Positions 1 to 7,545 of a DNA stretch of 64,000 nt are shown one piece after another. How positions within the stretch are numbered: the stretch's first letter is position 1; every line of letters starts with the position of its first letter. Location of the stretch: NCBI RefSeq assembly GCF_001423945.1, contig NZ_LMPU01000010.1, forward strand, positions 124,001 to 188,000, given 5' to 3'. A program made the position numbers and the translations under genes. The DNA is from Pedobacter sp. Leaf194 (GTDB taxonomy: Bacteria; Bacteroidota; Bacteroidia; Sphingobacteriales; Sphingobacteriaceae). The notes under the pieces were generated by a model that did no database searches, had not been told where the DNA came from, and worked only from the letters and a program-made list of their open reading frames with translations.

Positions 1-641
1 ATGTTCATCAGCAAAAGCCCCATTAAATAAAAATGGTCTTCTACCGGAATAGTGCCCACCCGGAAGCCCAAATTTTCGTTGTTGTTGTACATTACAACCG
101 GAATGGCCGTTAAAAAACCATTTACAATATAAAATGGAATTAAGGCCACCAGATAAGCTCTGTAAAACTTATACATAAACCGAAACTCCACATTAGCATA
201 CTCTACATACGCCAGTACAACAAAAAGAAAACCAAAATTGATAAGCGTATACCACCTGCTGTAACCAAAAAATAAGATTGCAATACAAAGCCCGAGGAGG
301 AGGTTGCTAAGGGAAAAGCTGTACTTCTGCAAATCATTTTTCGGAAAGTAGGCATTAAGGCATTCGTATATAAATATGCAGGCATAAGGCACTGTCAAAA
401 AGAATAGAATCTCTTCAAGTGGAAGCCCGAGAAGCTTGATGCCGACTATATAATTCGAATTAAACGACCAAACGTTAAGCTTTACAAAAAGTAAATCCCA
501 TATTAAGAAAAACCCACCCGTTATCGCTATTGCAGGCAAAACGTATTTCCATTTGCTGAAAAAATATACCTTCTTATCAAAAGATAAAATTAAAGGAAAT
601 AATATTACCCCAATGTTTATGAGTAAGTACGTGTAATTCAT
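1..641 (-). CDS. crtYcd: Lycopene cyclase, CrtYc-CrtYd fusion type (3' end beyond window)
   Basis: Membrane enzyme that cyclises lycopene to beta-carotene. The frame opens with ATG at 641 and stays open to base 1, so 213 residues are visible of a family usually about 230 long. It is almost entirely hydrophobic helices. Two copies of the family's acidic motif are visible, PLEEILFF at residues 74-81 and IPVEDHFY at 198-205, one per half, which is what a fusion of the CrtYc and CrtYd domains should show. The start lies 1 base after the stop of the upstream gene (643-1173), so the two are co-transcribed. crtI is divergent nearby. The last residues and any crtB lie outside the window. Confidence 0.85.
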   Translation of the reverse strand, partial: MNYTYLLINIGVILFPLILSFDKKVYFFSKWKYVLPAIAITGGFFLIWDLLFVKLNVWSFNSNYIVGIKLLGLPLEEILFFLTVPYACIFIYECLNAYFPKNDLQKYSFSLSNLLLGLCIAILFFGYSRWYTLINFGFLFVVLAYVEYANVEFRFMYKFYRAYLVALIPFYIVNGFLTAIPVVMYNNNENLGFRVGTIPVEDHFYLMGLLLMN

Positions 642-642
642 C

Positions 643-1173
643 TTAACTAAACTTCTTTAAAATTTTAAGCTCCTGATCGGTGCAGCGCTTGCTATCAATC
701 ATAAACTTAGCTACGTTTTTAATTAATTCTTTATCAGCAATGCCAAAATTGTTGTTTTGATAGTGCTTTACGATTTCTTTTCTATCAACAACCAAATCTT
801 TACTAAAACCTAAAAAGGATGGCGTAAAATGCTGGATGGAAAACCGCATAAAACGAATTTCCATGTTCTCTTTATCTAAATCGATGGCTTTTTGCATTGT
901 TCTCATCGACACTTTTACATACTTAATTTTATTGTAGGGATTCCAGGTATGTTTGGCTCTTAAAGCCTCCAATGTACCTGTGTAAGCCGTTACGAGCGCC
1001 GTCTTATTTTGCAGCTTTTCCAGCTTGCTGGCTAATGAATCTGTAAGCTTAGCATTGTCTACCGCCTTAACTAAATCGGTTTTTAGCCTTGCAATTTCTT
1101 TTGGCGAAAGCTGCGCCCTGCAAACATTCGTAAATGCAAAAAGCAAAAAGAGTAAAATAGGTAGTTTATTCAT
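643..1173 (-). CDS. Secreted protein of unknown function in carotenoid operon
   Basis: About 176 residues beginning MNKLPILLFLLFAFTNVC, a Sec signal peptide ending near CRAQ. The mature part is charged and alpha-helical with no motif I recognise. The frame extends upstream to 1245, but the exact TACCTTTG promoter element at 1183-1190 lies inside that extension and the signal peptide starts at 1173, so 1173 is chosen. It sits 1 base upstream of the lycopene cyclase and 236 bases from the divergent crtI, so a link to carotenoid synthesis or membrane assembly is inferred from context only. Confidence 0.7.
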   Translation of the reverse strand: MNKLPILLFLLFAFTNVCRAQLSPKEIARLKTDLVKAVDNAKLTDSLASKLEKLQNKTALVTAYTGTLEALRAKHTWNPYNKIKYVKVSMRTMQKAIDLDKENMEIRFMRFSIQHFTPSFLGFSKDLVVDRKEIVKHYQNNNFGIADKELIKNVAKFMIDSKRCTDQELKILKKFS

Positions 1174-1182
1174 GTGTTTAAG

Positions 1183-1190
1183 CAAAGGTA
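1183..1190 (-). promoter_or_regulatory. Bacteroidetes -7 element (TACCTTTG)
   Basis: Exact match to TAnnTTTG, 10 bases upstream of the ATG at 1173, so the leader would be only a few bases. It would drive the unknown secreted protein and the lycopene cyclase. No clear -33 TTG at ideal spacing. Confidence 0.45.
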
Positions 1191-1409
1191 ATAAAACGAA
1201 ATTGGTTTTGTCGGCAAAGCATTTTTGCTTCTCGAAGCGATGCAATTTGCTAAAAGCACAACACCGAAGTTAAAATCAAGGCTGAAACCCAGAATTTGTG
1301 CAGATGTAAAATACTTGGCACAACTAAACGAAAAAGGCCTGCTTTACAAAAGTTGCAGGGTAAAAAATTTCTTTAAAACAAATAGCTGAAAAATCGCTTT
1401 CTTTATGCA

Positions 1410-2891
1410 ATGGATAAAAAACCTATAGTAACCATTATTGGAGCTGGTTTTGCAGGCTTATCTGCGGCAGCATTGCTGGCAAAAGATGGTTTCGATGTTA
1501 CTGTTTTAGAAAAGAATGAAATGGCCGGTGGCCGGGCAAGGATATGGGAAAAAGATGGTTTTACTTTCGATATGGGACCCAGTTGGTACTGGATGCCCGA
1601 CGTTTTCGAAAACTATTACAATCTTTTCGGAAAAACCACTGCAGATTTCTATCAGCTTAAAAGGCTAAGTCCTTCATACAGAATTTATTTTGCCGGGAAT
1701 GAAACCTTAGATGTTCCTTCCACACTCGAAGATTTATATAAACTTTTCGAAGAACTGGAACCGGGCAGCAGCACAAACCTGGAGTCTTTTCTAGCCCAGG
1801 CTAAATATAAATATGATGTTGGTATGAACGAGTATGTGTTCAAACCATCGCATAGCGTAATGGAATACTTCGACCCGCGTTTAGCCGCAAGCGGTATAAA
1901 GCTTCAGCTTCTTGGAAATATGCGAAAACACGTCCATAATCTTTTTAAAAATGAAAAACTTAGAAAGTTGTTGGAATTTCCTGTATTGTTTTTAGGTGCC
2001 ACCCCACAAAATACACCAGCACTGTATAGTTTAATGAACTATGCCGACTTGGTTTTAGGAACATGGTATCCAATTGGTGGCATGCACAAAATTGTTGCGG
2101 CGATGCAAAATATTGCCGAAACGCAAGGTGTTAGGTTTCACTTTGATACTGAGGTAACAAAAATCGAAGTGAAAGGTAATGTTGCTGAAGAAATTGTTAC
2201 GAATAAAGGCAACTTTAAAACTGATTTTATTGTTGGCAATGCAGATTACCACCACATTGAACAGGAGCTTTTAAGTAAGCCGCACCGGAAATATGATGAA
2301 AAATACTGGAACAGCCGAACCATGGCCCCGTCTTGTTTACTTTTCTACATCGGCTTAAATAAAAAATTAACGAATATTCTGCACCATAACCTTTTCTTCG
2401 ACGAAAACTTTGATGAGCATGCCGAAGAAATTTACACTAACGCAAAATGGCCGAGCAAACCACTTTTTTATGCTTGTTGTCCTTCCGTAACGGATGATAG
2501 TGTTGCCCCGGATGGCTGTGAGAATCTGTTCTTTCTTATACCAATTGCACCGGGTTTACAGGATAGCGAAATAAAAAGAGAAGAATATTTCAGCTTGCTA
2601 GTAAAGCGATTTAAAGATTTAACTGGTAACGACATAAGCGAAAGCATTTTATTTAAACGAAGCTATGCAATGGCAGACTTTGTTGAAGATTACCATGCCT
2701 TTAAGGGAAACGCATATGGGTTAGCAAACACTTTGAAACAGACCGCTTTCCTTAAACCAAGTATAAAGAGTAACGTAACAAATTTTTTATATACCGGTCA
2801 ATTAACCGTTCCCGGCCCTGGAGTGCCTCCTGCAATCATATCAGGACAAGTGGTAGCAAAAGAAATAAAAAAAAAGTTAAAAAAAGCTTGA
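1410..2891 (+). CDS. crtI: Phytoene desaturase CrtI
   Basis: FAD-dependent desaturase converting phytoene to lycopene at the membrane. 493 residues, the normal family size. The N-terminus carries the dinucleotide-binding glycine motif IIGAGFAGLSAA (residues 9-20) followed by LEKNEMAGGRA. The C-terminus carries the family signature YTGQLTVPGPGVPPAIISG. Divergent from the lycopene cyclase operon; no phytoene synthase follows it, although crtB commonly neighbours crtI. The gene ends directly in a strong promoter sequence whose TTG overlaps the stop codon region. Confidence 0.95.
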   Translation: MDKKPIVTIIGAGFAGLSAAALLAKDGFDVTVLEKNEMAGGRARIWEKDGFTFDMGPSWYWMPDVFENYYNLFGKTTADFYQLKRLSPSYRIYFAGNETLDVPSTLEDLYKLFEELEPGSSTNLESFLAQAKYKYDVGMNEYVFKPSHSVMEYFDPRLAASGIKLQLLGNMRKHVHNLFKNEKLRKLLEFPVLFLGATPQNTPALYSLMNYADLVLGTWYPIGGMHKIVAAMQNIAETQGVRFHFDTEVTKIEVKGNVAEEIVTNKGNFKTDFIVGNADYHHIEQELLSKPHRKYDEKYWNSRTMAPSCLLFYIGLNKKLTNILHHNLFFDENFDEHAEEIYTNAKWPSKPLFYACCPSVTDDSVAPDGCENLFFLIPIAPGLQDSEIKREEYFSLLVKRFKDLTGNDISESILFKRSYAMADFVEDYHAFKGNAYGLANTLKQTAFLKPSIKSNVTNFLYTGQLTVPGPGVPPAIISGQVVAKEIKKKLKKA

Positions 2892-2917
2892 CAAACTTAA
2901 AATTTCCCTTATCTTTA
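2888..2917 (+). promoter_or_regulatory. Strong -33/-7 promoter at the end of crtI
   Basis: TTG at 2888-2890, a 19-base spacer, then TATCTTTA at 2910-2917. This is one of the best-spaced Bacteroidetes promoters in the window, yet no plus-strand gene follows. The predicted start is near 2923 and the next hairpin terminator is at 3054-3084. Confidence 0.5.
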
Positions 2918-2923
2918 TAACCA

Positions 2924-3090
2924 CAAAACAAAAACACTGTGAAATATCCTCAAAACGCATAATTGTTCGGGGTTTGCATTTGTTTCGAAATTAGAGAGAA
3001 GGAATATTGTTGAAATAAAACATAAGAATCAACTAACCAAATATATGATAAGCAAAAAGGCCCGGATTTATTCCAGGCCTTTTGCTTTTA
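2924..3090 (+). ncRNA. Candidate small RNA downstream of crtI
   Basis: A roughly 165-nt unit bounded by the promoter at 2888-2917 and the hairpin plus T-rich tail ending near 3090. It contains no convincing ORF (only an eight-codon GTG frame at 2940 and a frame starting at 3043 that runs through the hairpin). It could equally be the 3' UTR of crtI with a fortuitous promoter. No known RNA family is recognised. Confidence 0.35.
3054..3084. terminator. Bidirectional hairpin terminator
   Basis: Arms AAAAGGCC(C)GGA and TCC(A)GGCCTTTT with a short AT loop; T-rich on both sides. It would end crtI or the candidate sRNA on the plus strand and the micro-gene 3106-3192 on the minus strand. Confidence 0.7.
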
Positions 3091-3105
3091 CAACATTTTG
3101 GGTTG

Positions 3106-3192
3106 CTAAGCTTTTAAACTTACTGCCGCGATATCTTCCACAATATTTTCCGAACTGATAAATAAGATTTGGTTCGGGTACACAAATTTCAA
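3106..3192 (-). CDS. Possible 28-residue micro-protein downstream of the sigma factor
   Basis: TTG-initiated frame (alternative GTG at 3183) ending in EDIAAVSLKA and a stop at 3106. It has an exact -7 element (TAGGTTTG, 3227-3234) upstream and a terminator (3084-3054) 22 bases downstream, a complete gene layout. Its last residues and the following bases resemble the end of the adjacent sigma gene (KDIAIAEMA), so it may instead be the leftover 3' end of a duplicated sigma gene. No ATG start and no known family; low confidence as a translated gene. Confidence 0.3.
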   Translation of the reverse strand: MKFVYPNQILFISSENIVEDIAAVSLKA

Positions 3193-3226
3193 GAATTAAT
3201 CTCCGAGCTGCATCCATTCACATTCT

Positions 3227-3234
3227 CAAACCTA
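3227..3234 (-). promoter_or_regulatory. -7 element (TAGGTTTG) for the micro-gene
   Basis: Exact TAnnTTTG match on the minus strand, about 35 bases upstream of the TTG at 3192 and downstream of the sigma-gene terminator, so it would make an independent short transcript ending at 3054-3084. Confidence 0.35.
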
Positions 3235-3254
3235 TTAATGACGGCATTATCTAA

Positions 3255-3297
3255 CATACGTAAAAACAAAAAGGCCTGGATATGCTCCAGACCTTGA
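3255..3297 (-). terminator. Terminator of the sigma factor gene
   Basis: On the minus strand the arms AAGGTCTGGA and TCCAGGCCTT flank a 5-base loop and are followed by a T tract. It is closely similar in sequence to the hairpin at 3054-3084. Confidence 0.75.
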
Positions 3298-3317
3298 ATT
3301 TTTGAAAGAAAAATTGC

Positions 3318-3848
3318 TTAAGCCATTTCAGCTATTGCAATATCTTTTGAATAAGTTTTTAAATATTTTTTTAGTATTCCTCTCGCTACGTGGATGCGGG
3401 TTTTAACGGTTCCAATAGGAATGTTTAACATGTCGGCTATTTCATGGTATTTGTAACCTTCGAAGTAACGGATGAAAGGCACATAATATTCTTCAGGTAA
3501 CTGAGCCAATGCTTTATCGATATCTCCTAAAACAAATTTGCTTTCAGCTTGATTTTTAGTTGCGCTGTAAGAAAGATTTGCAGAAGAAATGTCTTCACTT
3601 TGTGTTATTAATGTATTTGTTTTTACTAAGCGACGGTAGTTATTAATGAAAGTGTTTTTCATGATTGTGAATAACCAACCTTTTAAGTTTGTACCTTCTT
3701 TAAACTTGTTGTAATAAGTTATTGCTTTCAACATTGTATCCTGAACAAGATCATTTGCATCTTCAGCATCTTTTGTAAAATTTAGAGCATATGATCTTAG
3801 TGATACAGAGTGGTGGTTAACTAGATGGTTGAATTCAAATTTTGTCAT
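3318..3848 (-). CDS. ECF-type RNA polymerase sigma factor
   Basis: About 176 residues from MTKFEFNHLV; the frame runs to 3881 but the shorter start fits the family. Region 2 is visible as DAEDANDLVQDTMLKAI and the tryptophan-rich LKGWLFTIMKNTFINNYRR; region 4 as LPEEYYVPFIRYFEGYKYHE followed by the helix-turn-helix IADMLNIPIGTVKTRIHVAR. No anti-sigma gene lies next to it, unlike FecI/FecR pairs. It lies about 430 bases from crtI, so control of carotenoid genes is possible, as for CarQ in Myxococcus, but this is inference only. Confidence 0.92.
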   Translation of the reverse strand: MTKFEFNHLVNHHSVSLRSYALNFTKDAEDANDLVQDTMLKAITYYNKFKEGTNLKGWLFTIMKNTFINNYRRLVKTNTLITQSEDISSANLSYSATKNQAESKFVLGDIDKALAQLPEEYYVPFIRYFEGYKYHEIADMLNIPIGTVKTRIHVARGILKKYLKTYSKDIAIAEMA

Positions 3849-3913
3849 GATGTGTAGCTTTAGGTAAGATTTAAAAAACAAATGAATTGTATTCTGTTCT
3901 GTCTTAACCTAAA

Positions 3914-3921
3914 CAAACTTA
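3914..3921 (-). promoter_or_regulatory. -7 element (TAAGTTTG) of the sigma gene
   Basis: Exact TAnnTTTG on the minus strand, giving a leader of roughly 60 bases to the ATG at 3848. No good -33 TTG at normal spacing. Confidence 0.4.
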
Positions 3922-3981
3922 GTACCAAAAATTTCTGGCACGCTATCGAAACTCAAAACTTTGATTCAGTGAGCTTTTTGG

Positions 3982-4998
3982 TCACATGATATTTACTTCA
4001 CGTTCTAAAGTGACTCCAAAAGTAGACTTTACACTGTCTATGATTTGGGCAGAAAAGTCAAACACCTCTTTGCCAGAAGCGTCTCCATGATTTACGAGCA
4101 CCAAAGCCTGATTTTTCCATGTACCTGTATTGCCTTGAATTTTTCCTTTCCAGCCACATTGTTCTATCAGCCAGCCAGCCGCCAATTTTATTTTACCATC
4201 GGCTGTTGGGTAATGTACCACATCGGGGTGTTTTGCAACAACATCTGCAAACTCAAATTTTTCGATTACCGGGTTTTTGAAAAAGCTACCGGCGTTACCT
4301 ATCGTAGTTGGGTCGGGCAATTTGCTTACGCGAATGTGTGCAACCGCAGCAGATACGTCGGCAATTCCCGGACTTTCAATACCTCGTTTTTGCAGTTCAG
4401 CTTCAATTGCGCCATAGGAAGTGTTTAATCTGGCTTCGGTTTTTAAAGCGAAGGTAACGGAGGTAATAATAAATTGCCCTTTCAATTCGCCCTTAAAAAT
4501 GCTCTCCCGGTAACCGAAGTGGCAATCAGCGTAGCTAAAAGTTTTAATTTCGCCGGTGTTAATTTCAAAAGCCGTGCAGCTTTCAAACACATCTTTTAAT
4601 TCTACACCGTAAGCACCAATATTTTGTATAGGTGATGCACCAACCGTACCCGGAATTAATGTGAGGTTTTCGACACCGGCAAAATTGTGGCTTACACAAT
4701 AGTTCACAAAATCATTCCACACAACACCGGCACCAGCTGTAACTTTTATATCATCGCCATCAACCTTTGAAGTGATGCCCACGATGCTGATTTTAATTAC
4801 CAAGCCATCATAATCTTGCGTAAACAGTACATTGCTTCCACCGCCAATTATGAGCAGCTTATTTGCTTTTGATAATTCGTTTTTGAATAACGTTCTTAAA
4901 TCTTCCTCATCAAATATTTCTGCAAAAAAAGCAGCTTTTACATCGATTCCAAAAGTGTTAAAGGTTTTAAGCGAAACGTTTTCCTGAATTTGCAGCAT
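3982..4998 (-). CDS. murB: UDP-N-acetylenolpyruvoylglucosamine reductase MurB
   Basis: Cytoplasmic FAD enzyme that reduces UDP-GlcNAc-enolpyruvate to UDP-MurNAc in peptidoglycan synthesis. 338 residues, type I MurB. Visible: FAD-binding GGGSNVLF (52-59), IPGTVGASPIQNIGAYG (115-131), YRES at 163-166 in the Tyr loop found in type I enzymes, and the proton-donor loop NAGSFFKNP with Ser238. Single gene between the sigma factor and a DsbD-N-like protein, with its own exact -7 element at 5018-5025. Confidence 0.97.
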   Translation of the reverse strand: MLQIQENVSLKTFNTFGIDVKAAFFAEIFDEEDLRTLFKNELSKANKLLIIGGGSNVLFTQDYDGLVIKISIVGITSKVDGDDIKVTAGAGVVWNDFVNYCVSHNFAGVENLTLIPGTVGASPIQNIGAYGVELKDVFESCTAFEINTGEIKTFSYADCHFGYRESIFKGELKGQFIITSVTFALKTEARLNTSYGAIEAELQKRGIESPGIADVSAAVAHIRVSKLPDPTTIGNAGSFFKNPVIEKFEFADVVAKHPDVVHYPTADGKIKLAAGWLIEQCGWKGKIQGNTGTWKNQALVLVNHGDASGKEVFDFSAQIIDSVKSTFGVTLEREVNIM

Positions 4999-5017
4999 GG
5001 TAATTTTGTGTTGTGCA

Positions 5018-5025
5018 CAAAAGTA
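5018..5025 (-). promoter_or_regulatory. -7 element (TACTTTTG) of murB
   Basis: Exact TAnnTTTG on the minus strand, 20 bases upstream of the murB ATG at 4998. Confidence 0.45.
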
Positions 5026-5166
5026 AAATAAAATTTAGTATGTTTTATTTGAATGGATTTCATTTTATTAGACAGCATATTTTGAAAAGGCCAGCAAAAG
5101 CGGCGTAATTCAGGTTAATGCCGAGAGATGTAGCCGATTTAAAGGTTCTTGGAATAATCCTTTTGA

Positions 5167-5613
5167 TTAAGTTATTGGAATACTGAATTCCACTTCTTCA
5201 GCGGGCCTGCATTCGGTAGCGTTGCAAACGGTAAATTCCAGTTTTCCTTTAACTTTCACCTGAGCTGCGTTTATTTTTATCTTCTGTTGAAAAATAACCG
5301 ACTTTTCGTAATAACTAACGTTCGCTTTTAACACCTTTTCATATTTCGTAAGCGATTTCGGTGCAGTTGTTCTTCCTATTAACGCATAGTTTTTTGCGTT
5401 TGAAAAAGCGAAACTGGTTTGAAGCGATTTAATTCCGCCATCTTGTGCGTAAATATGCCATCCATCTTCAATCGTCCCTTTCAAAAACAAAACGGCTTCA
5501 TTATTAGCTGATTTCACGGCCTTATAACTCCATTTTACCGGAGTGGTTATTTTAAATTGGGCCTTCGAGACTGAAGCAATTAAAAGACAAATAAATATTA
5601 AACTGATTCTCAT
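5167..5613 (-). CDS. Secreted DsbD N-terminal-domain-like protein
   Basis: 148 residues with a signal peptide (ending SVSKAQ) and a single domain resembling the periplasmic alpha domain of the thiol:disulfide reductase DsbD. The C-terminal pair in TVCNATECRPAEE corresponds to the redox cysteines of that fold. The membrane part and C-terminal thioredoxin domain of DsbD are absent, so it must take electrons from another protein. It is 22 bases after the TlpA-like gene 5636-6805, so a role in periplasmic thiol chemistry with its neighbours is likely. Confidence 0.8.
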   Translation of the reverse strand: MRISLIFICLLIASVSKAQFKITTPVKWSYKAVKSANNEAVLFLKGTIEDGWHIYAQDGGIKSLQTSFAFSNAKNYALIGRTTAPKSLTKYEKVLKANVSYYEKSVIFQQKIKINAAQVKVKGKLEFTVCNATECRPAEEVEFSIPIT

Positions 5614-5635
5614 GCGATGCTCTAATTTTCGTAAT

Positions 5636-6805
5636 TTACTTTTTAAAATTCTTTTTAAGCTCTTTTTCTAAAGCTTCTCCCCGCAAATTTCTTCCGATTA
5701 TTATTCCAGCAGGGTTAACAAGATAATTTACCGGTATCGCTTCCACGTTATAAACTTTTTGGGCTGTATTATTAAAATCACTTAGCTGAAGCCAGATGTC
5801 AATTTTGTCTTTTTTGATTGCATCAAGCCAGTCCACTTTCCGTAGCGGTTGGTCTCGCGTAATGCCTATTATTTGAAAACCTGAGTTGCTATACTTGTTG
5901 AAAATTTTAATTAAATTGGGATGCTCGGCTCTACAAGGCGTGCACCAACTCGCCCAAAAGTCAACCAATAAGTACTTACCTCTAAAGTCGCTTATTTTAT
6001 AAATCTTTCCAACCGCATTCGGCAGAGCTATATCTTTCATTGCATTACCAACTTTTAGTTCTGCTTCCAAGTTGATGGTACTGAATAGTTTTCTCGCCGA
6101 CGGTAGCGCTTTAATAGTAGGGTCAAGTGTGTTGAGGAGCGAATCAATCTTCTTCGGTTCGTTAATCGTACGAGCCTTACCATAAGGCCTTTCTGCAAAT
6201 TTTAACAGCGCATACAAGCCAATTACAGAATTAGGATTTTTATTTACAGCTGAAAGATAAATATTGGAGTCAATTAAATTCTCAAAAGAATCTCTGATTT
6301 TCCATATTTTTGTTTCAACATCAGCTATTTTTTGATTTTCGTAGTTGACATCGCCAACAACTCGTTCAGCTTCTTTAGCATATTTTATGTGCTGAGCAAT
6401 AAGATGCTCAATTCCGACAGTTACCTGTGATATGACGGAATCTGTTATCATGGGCATTAAATTATTTGTAAAGCCTATTTCATAAGTCGCTGGCATCGCC
6501 CAAAAGCTGTAAGTGGTAAACTTTCTATCCTTCCAATAAAAATCAACAGATAAATAGCAGGGCTCTTTAAGTTCGGTTTTATATTTAAGTGCAATTCCCT
6601 TAACAAGTATTGTATCAGAATTGCCAGAATAGCCACCCAAATCACTTCGCTTAACCACTAACTTCCAAGGCTTTTGACTTGCCAAATTCAAGTCTGATTT
6701 TAAAGTCAAACTACCTTTTAATAGCTCTTGAGCAGAGGCGAAACCAAAACAATTGAAGCAGATTAGAAATAATAGGATTTCTTTAAAGTTTTGTCTTTTC
6801 ATCAA
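5636..6805 (-). CDS. Periplasmic TlpA-like thioredoxin-fold protein with DUF4369-like N-terminus
   Basis: 389 residues with a signal peptide (ending FGFASAQ). The N-terminal about 250 residues resemble the beta-rich region found before thioredoxin domains in Bacteroidetes. The C-terminal domain (from about 255) is AhpC/TSA-TlpA type with the active site WASWCTPCRAEHP and the cis-Pro region VEAIPVNYLV. Predicted thiol reductase or disulfide exchange protein. Its start overlaps the end of the upstream gene by 23 bases, showing translational coupling. Confidence 0.85.
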   Translation of the reverse strand: MMKRQNFKEILLFLICFNCFGFASAQELLKGSLTLKSDLNLASQKPWKLVVKRSDLGGYSGNSDTILVKGIALKYKTELKEPCYLSVDFYWKDRKFTTYSFWAMPATYEIGFTNNLMPMITDSVISQVTVGIEHLIAQHIKYAKEAERVVGDVNYENQKIADVETKIWKIRDSFENLIDSNIYLSAVNKNPNSVIGLYALLKFAERPYGKARTINEPKKIDSLLNTLDPTIKALPSARKLFSTINLEAELKVGNAMKDIALPNAVGKIYKISDFRGKYLLVDFWASWCTPCRAEHPNLIKIFNKYSNSGFQIIGITRDQPLRKVDWLDAIKKDKIDIWLQLSDFNNTAQKVYNVEAIPVNYLVNPAGIIIGRNLRGEALEKELKKNFKK

Positions 6806-7472
6806 TACGTTTCTTTAATGCTACGCCCCTTTTACTATTCTTTAGTTGAATCGAAAGCGCATTGAACAATTCAGATGGAGAGCCCCATAAACTTTCTAGC
6901 TTGTCTTTTTTTTCCGCACTGTACATTGACAAAACTTCTGTCACTGCATAAAATGATATTTCAGAATTTGGGTGGCGTTTAACAAATTGTATTAGCGCTC
7001 TGTTTCCGGCTCTTACAGCCGCAGTTCTTTCATCGGCTTGTCGGGTAAGCATACCACCCGCGCTGATTACAGCTTCTTTAGTGTCGCCGTATTTGTTAAT
7101 TGACAAGGTTAAATCCTCCAAAATGACAATTTTCGCGTTCCTTCTTCTTCCACTTATCCAAATCAGTCGTCTGAATTTAGAAAGTGCTTCCTCTTTTGTA
7201 ATGTTTCCCCGCTCTTCCAGAAAAACGTTAGCAAATTGATATTTCTCACCCTTAAGGTCAAAAACTCCATTAAATTTGAATTCTCCATTAACTACCGGAA
7301 CAACCATAAAAATTTTATCGCTTGAAATGGGAATTTGCTGAGATAAAGTGGTTAAATAAGCATATTTAACACTATCTGTATTCATGATTACGCCTTTTAT
7401 ATTGAACGTAATCGACTGAGCTCGGATGGTGCATGTAAAAAACATGAATGTATAGAACAGGTACTTTTTCAT
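6783..7472 (-). CDS. DUF4369-like exported protein lacking a thioredoxin domain
   Basis: 229 residues with a signal peptide (ending TCTIRAQ). The body looks like the N-terminal half of TlpA-type proteins (ITFNIKGVIMNTDSVKYAYL, then GEFKFNGVFD), but translation stops where the thioredoxin domain would begin: no CxxC is present. The next gene overlaps its end and supplies such a domain. It may be a naturally short paralogue that pairs with the neighbour, or a gene that lost its 3' half. It is intact otherwise. Confidence 0.7.
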   Translation of the reverse strand: MKKYLFYTFMFFTCTIRAQSITFNIKGVIMNTDSVKYAYLTTLSQQIPISSDKIFMVVPVVNGEFKFNGVFDLKGEKYQFANVFLEERGNITKEEALSKFRRLIWISGRRRNAKIVILEDLTLSINKYGDTKEAVISAGGMLTRQADERTAAVRAGNRALIQFVKRHPNSEISFYAVTEVLSMYSAEKKDKLESLWGSPSELFNALSIQLKNSKRGVALKKRIDEKTKL

Positions 7473-7545
7473 ATTAGGTAATTGAAAAATAAATATATAA
7501 CTAATTAATTAGTTATCCAAACCAGCCTGATTATTTATGCATTAA

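Noticed and set aside
1174..1245. N-terminal extension of the secreted protein 643-1173
   Set aside because: It would place residues before a clean signal peptide and cover the -7 element at 1183-1190.
1313..1330. Sigma-54-like TTGGCAC before crtI
   Set aside because: The required TTGC at the -12 position is missing.
6783..6805. Frameshift joining the two TlpA-like frames
   Set aside because: The downstream frame has its own signal peptide and full N-terminal region, so these are two overlapping genes.
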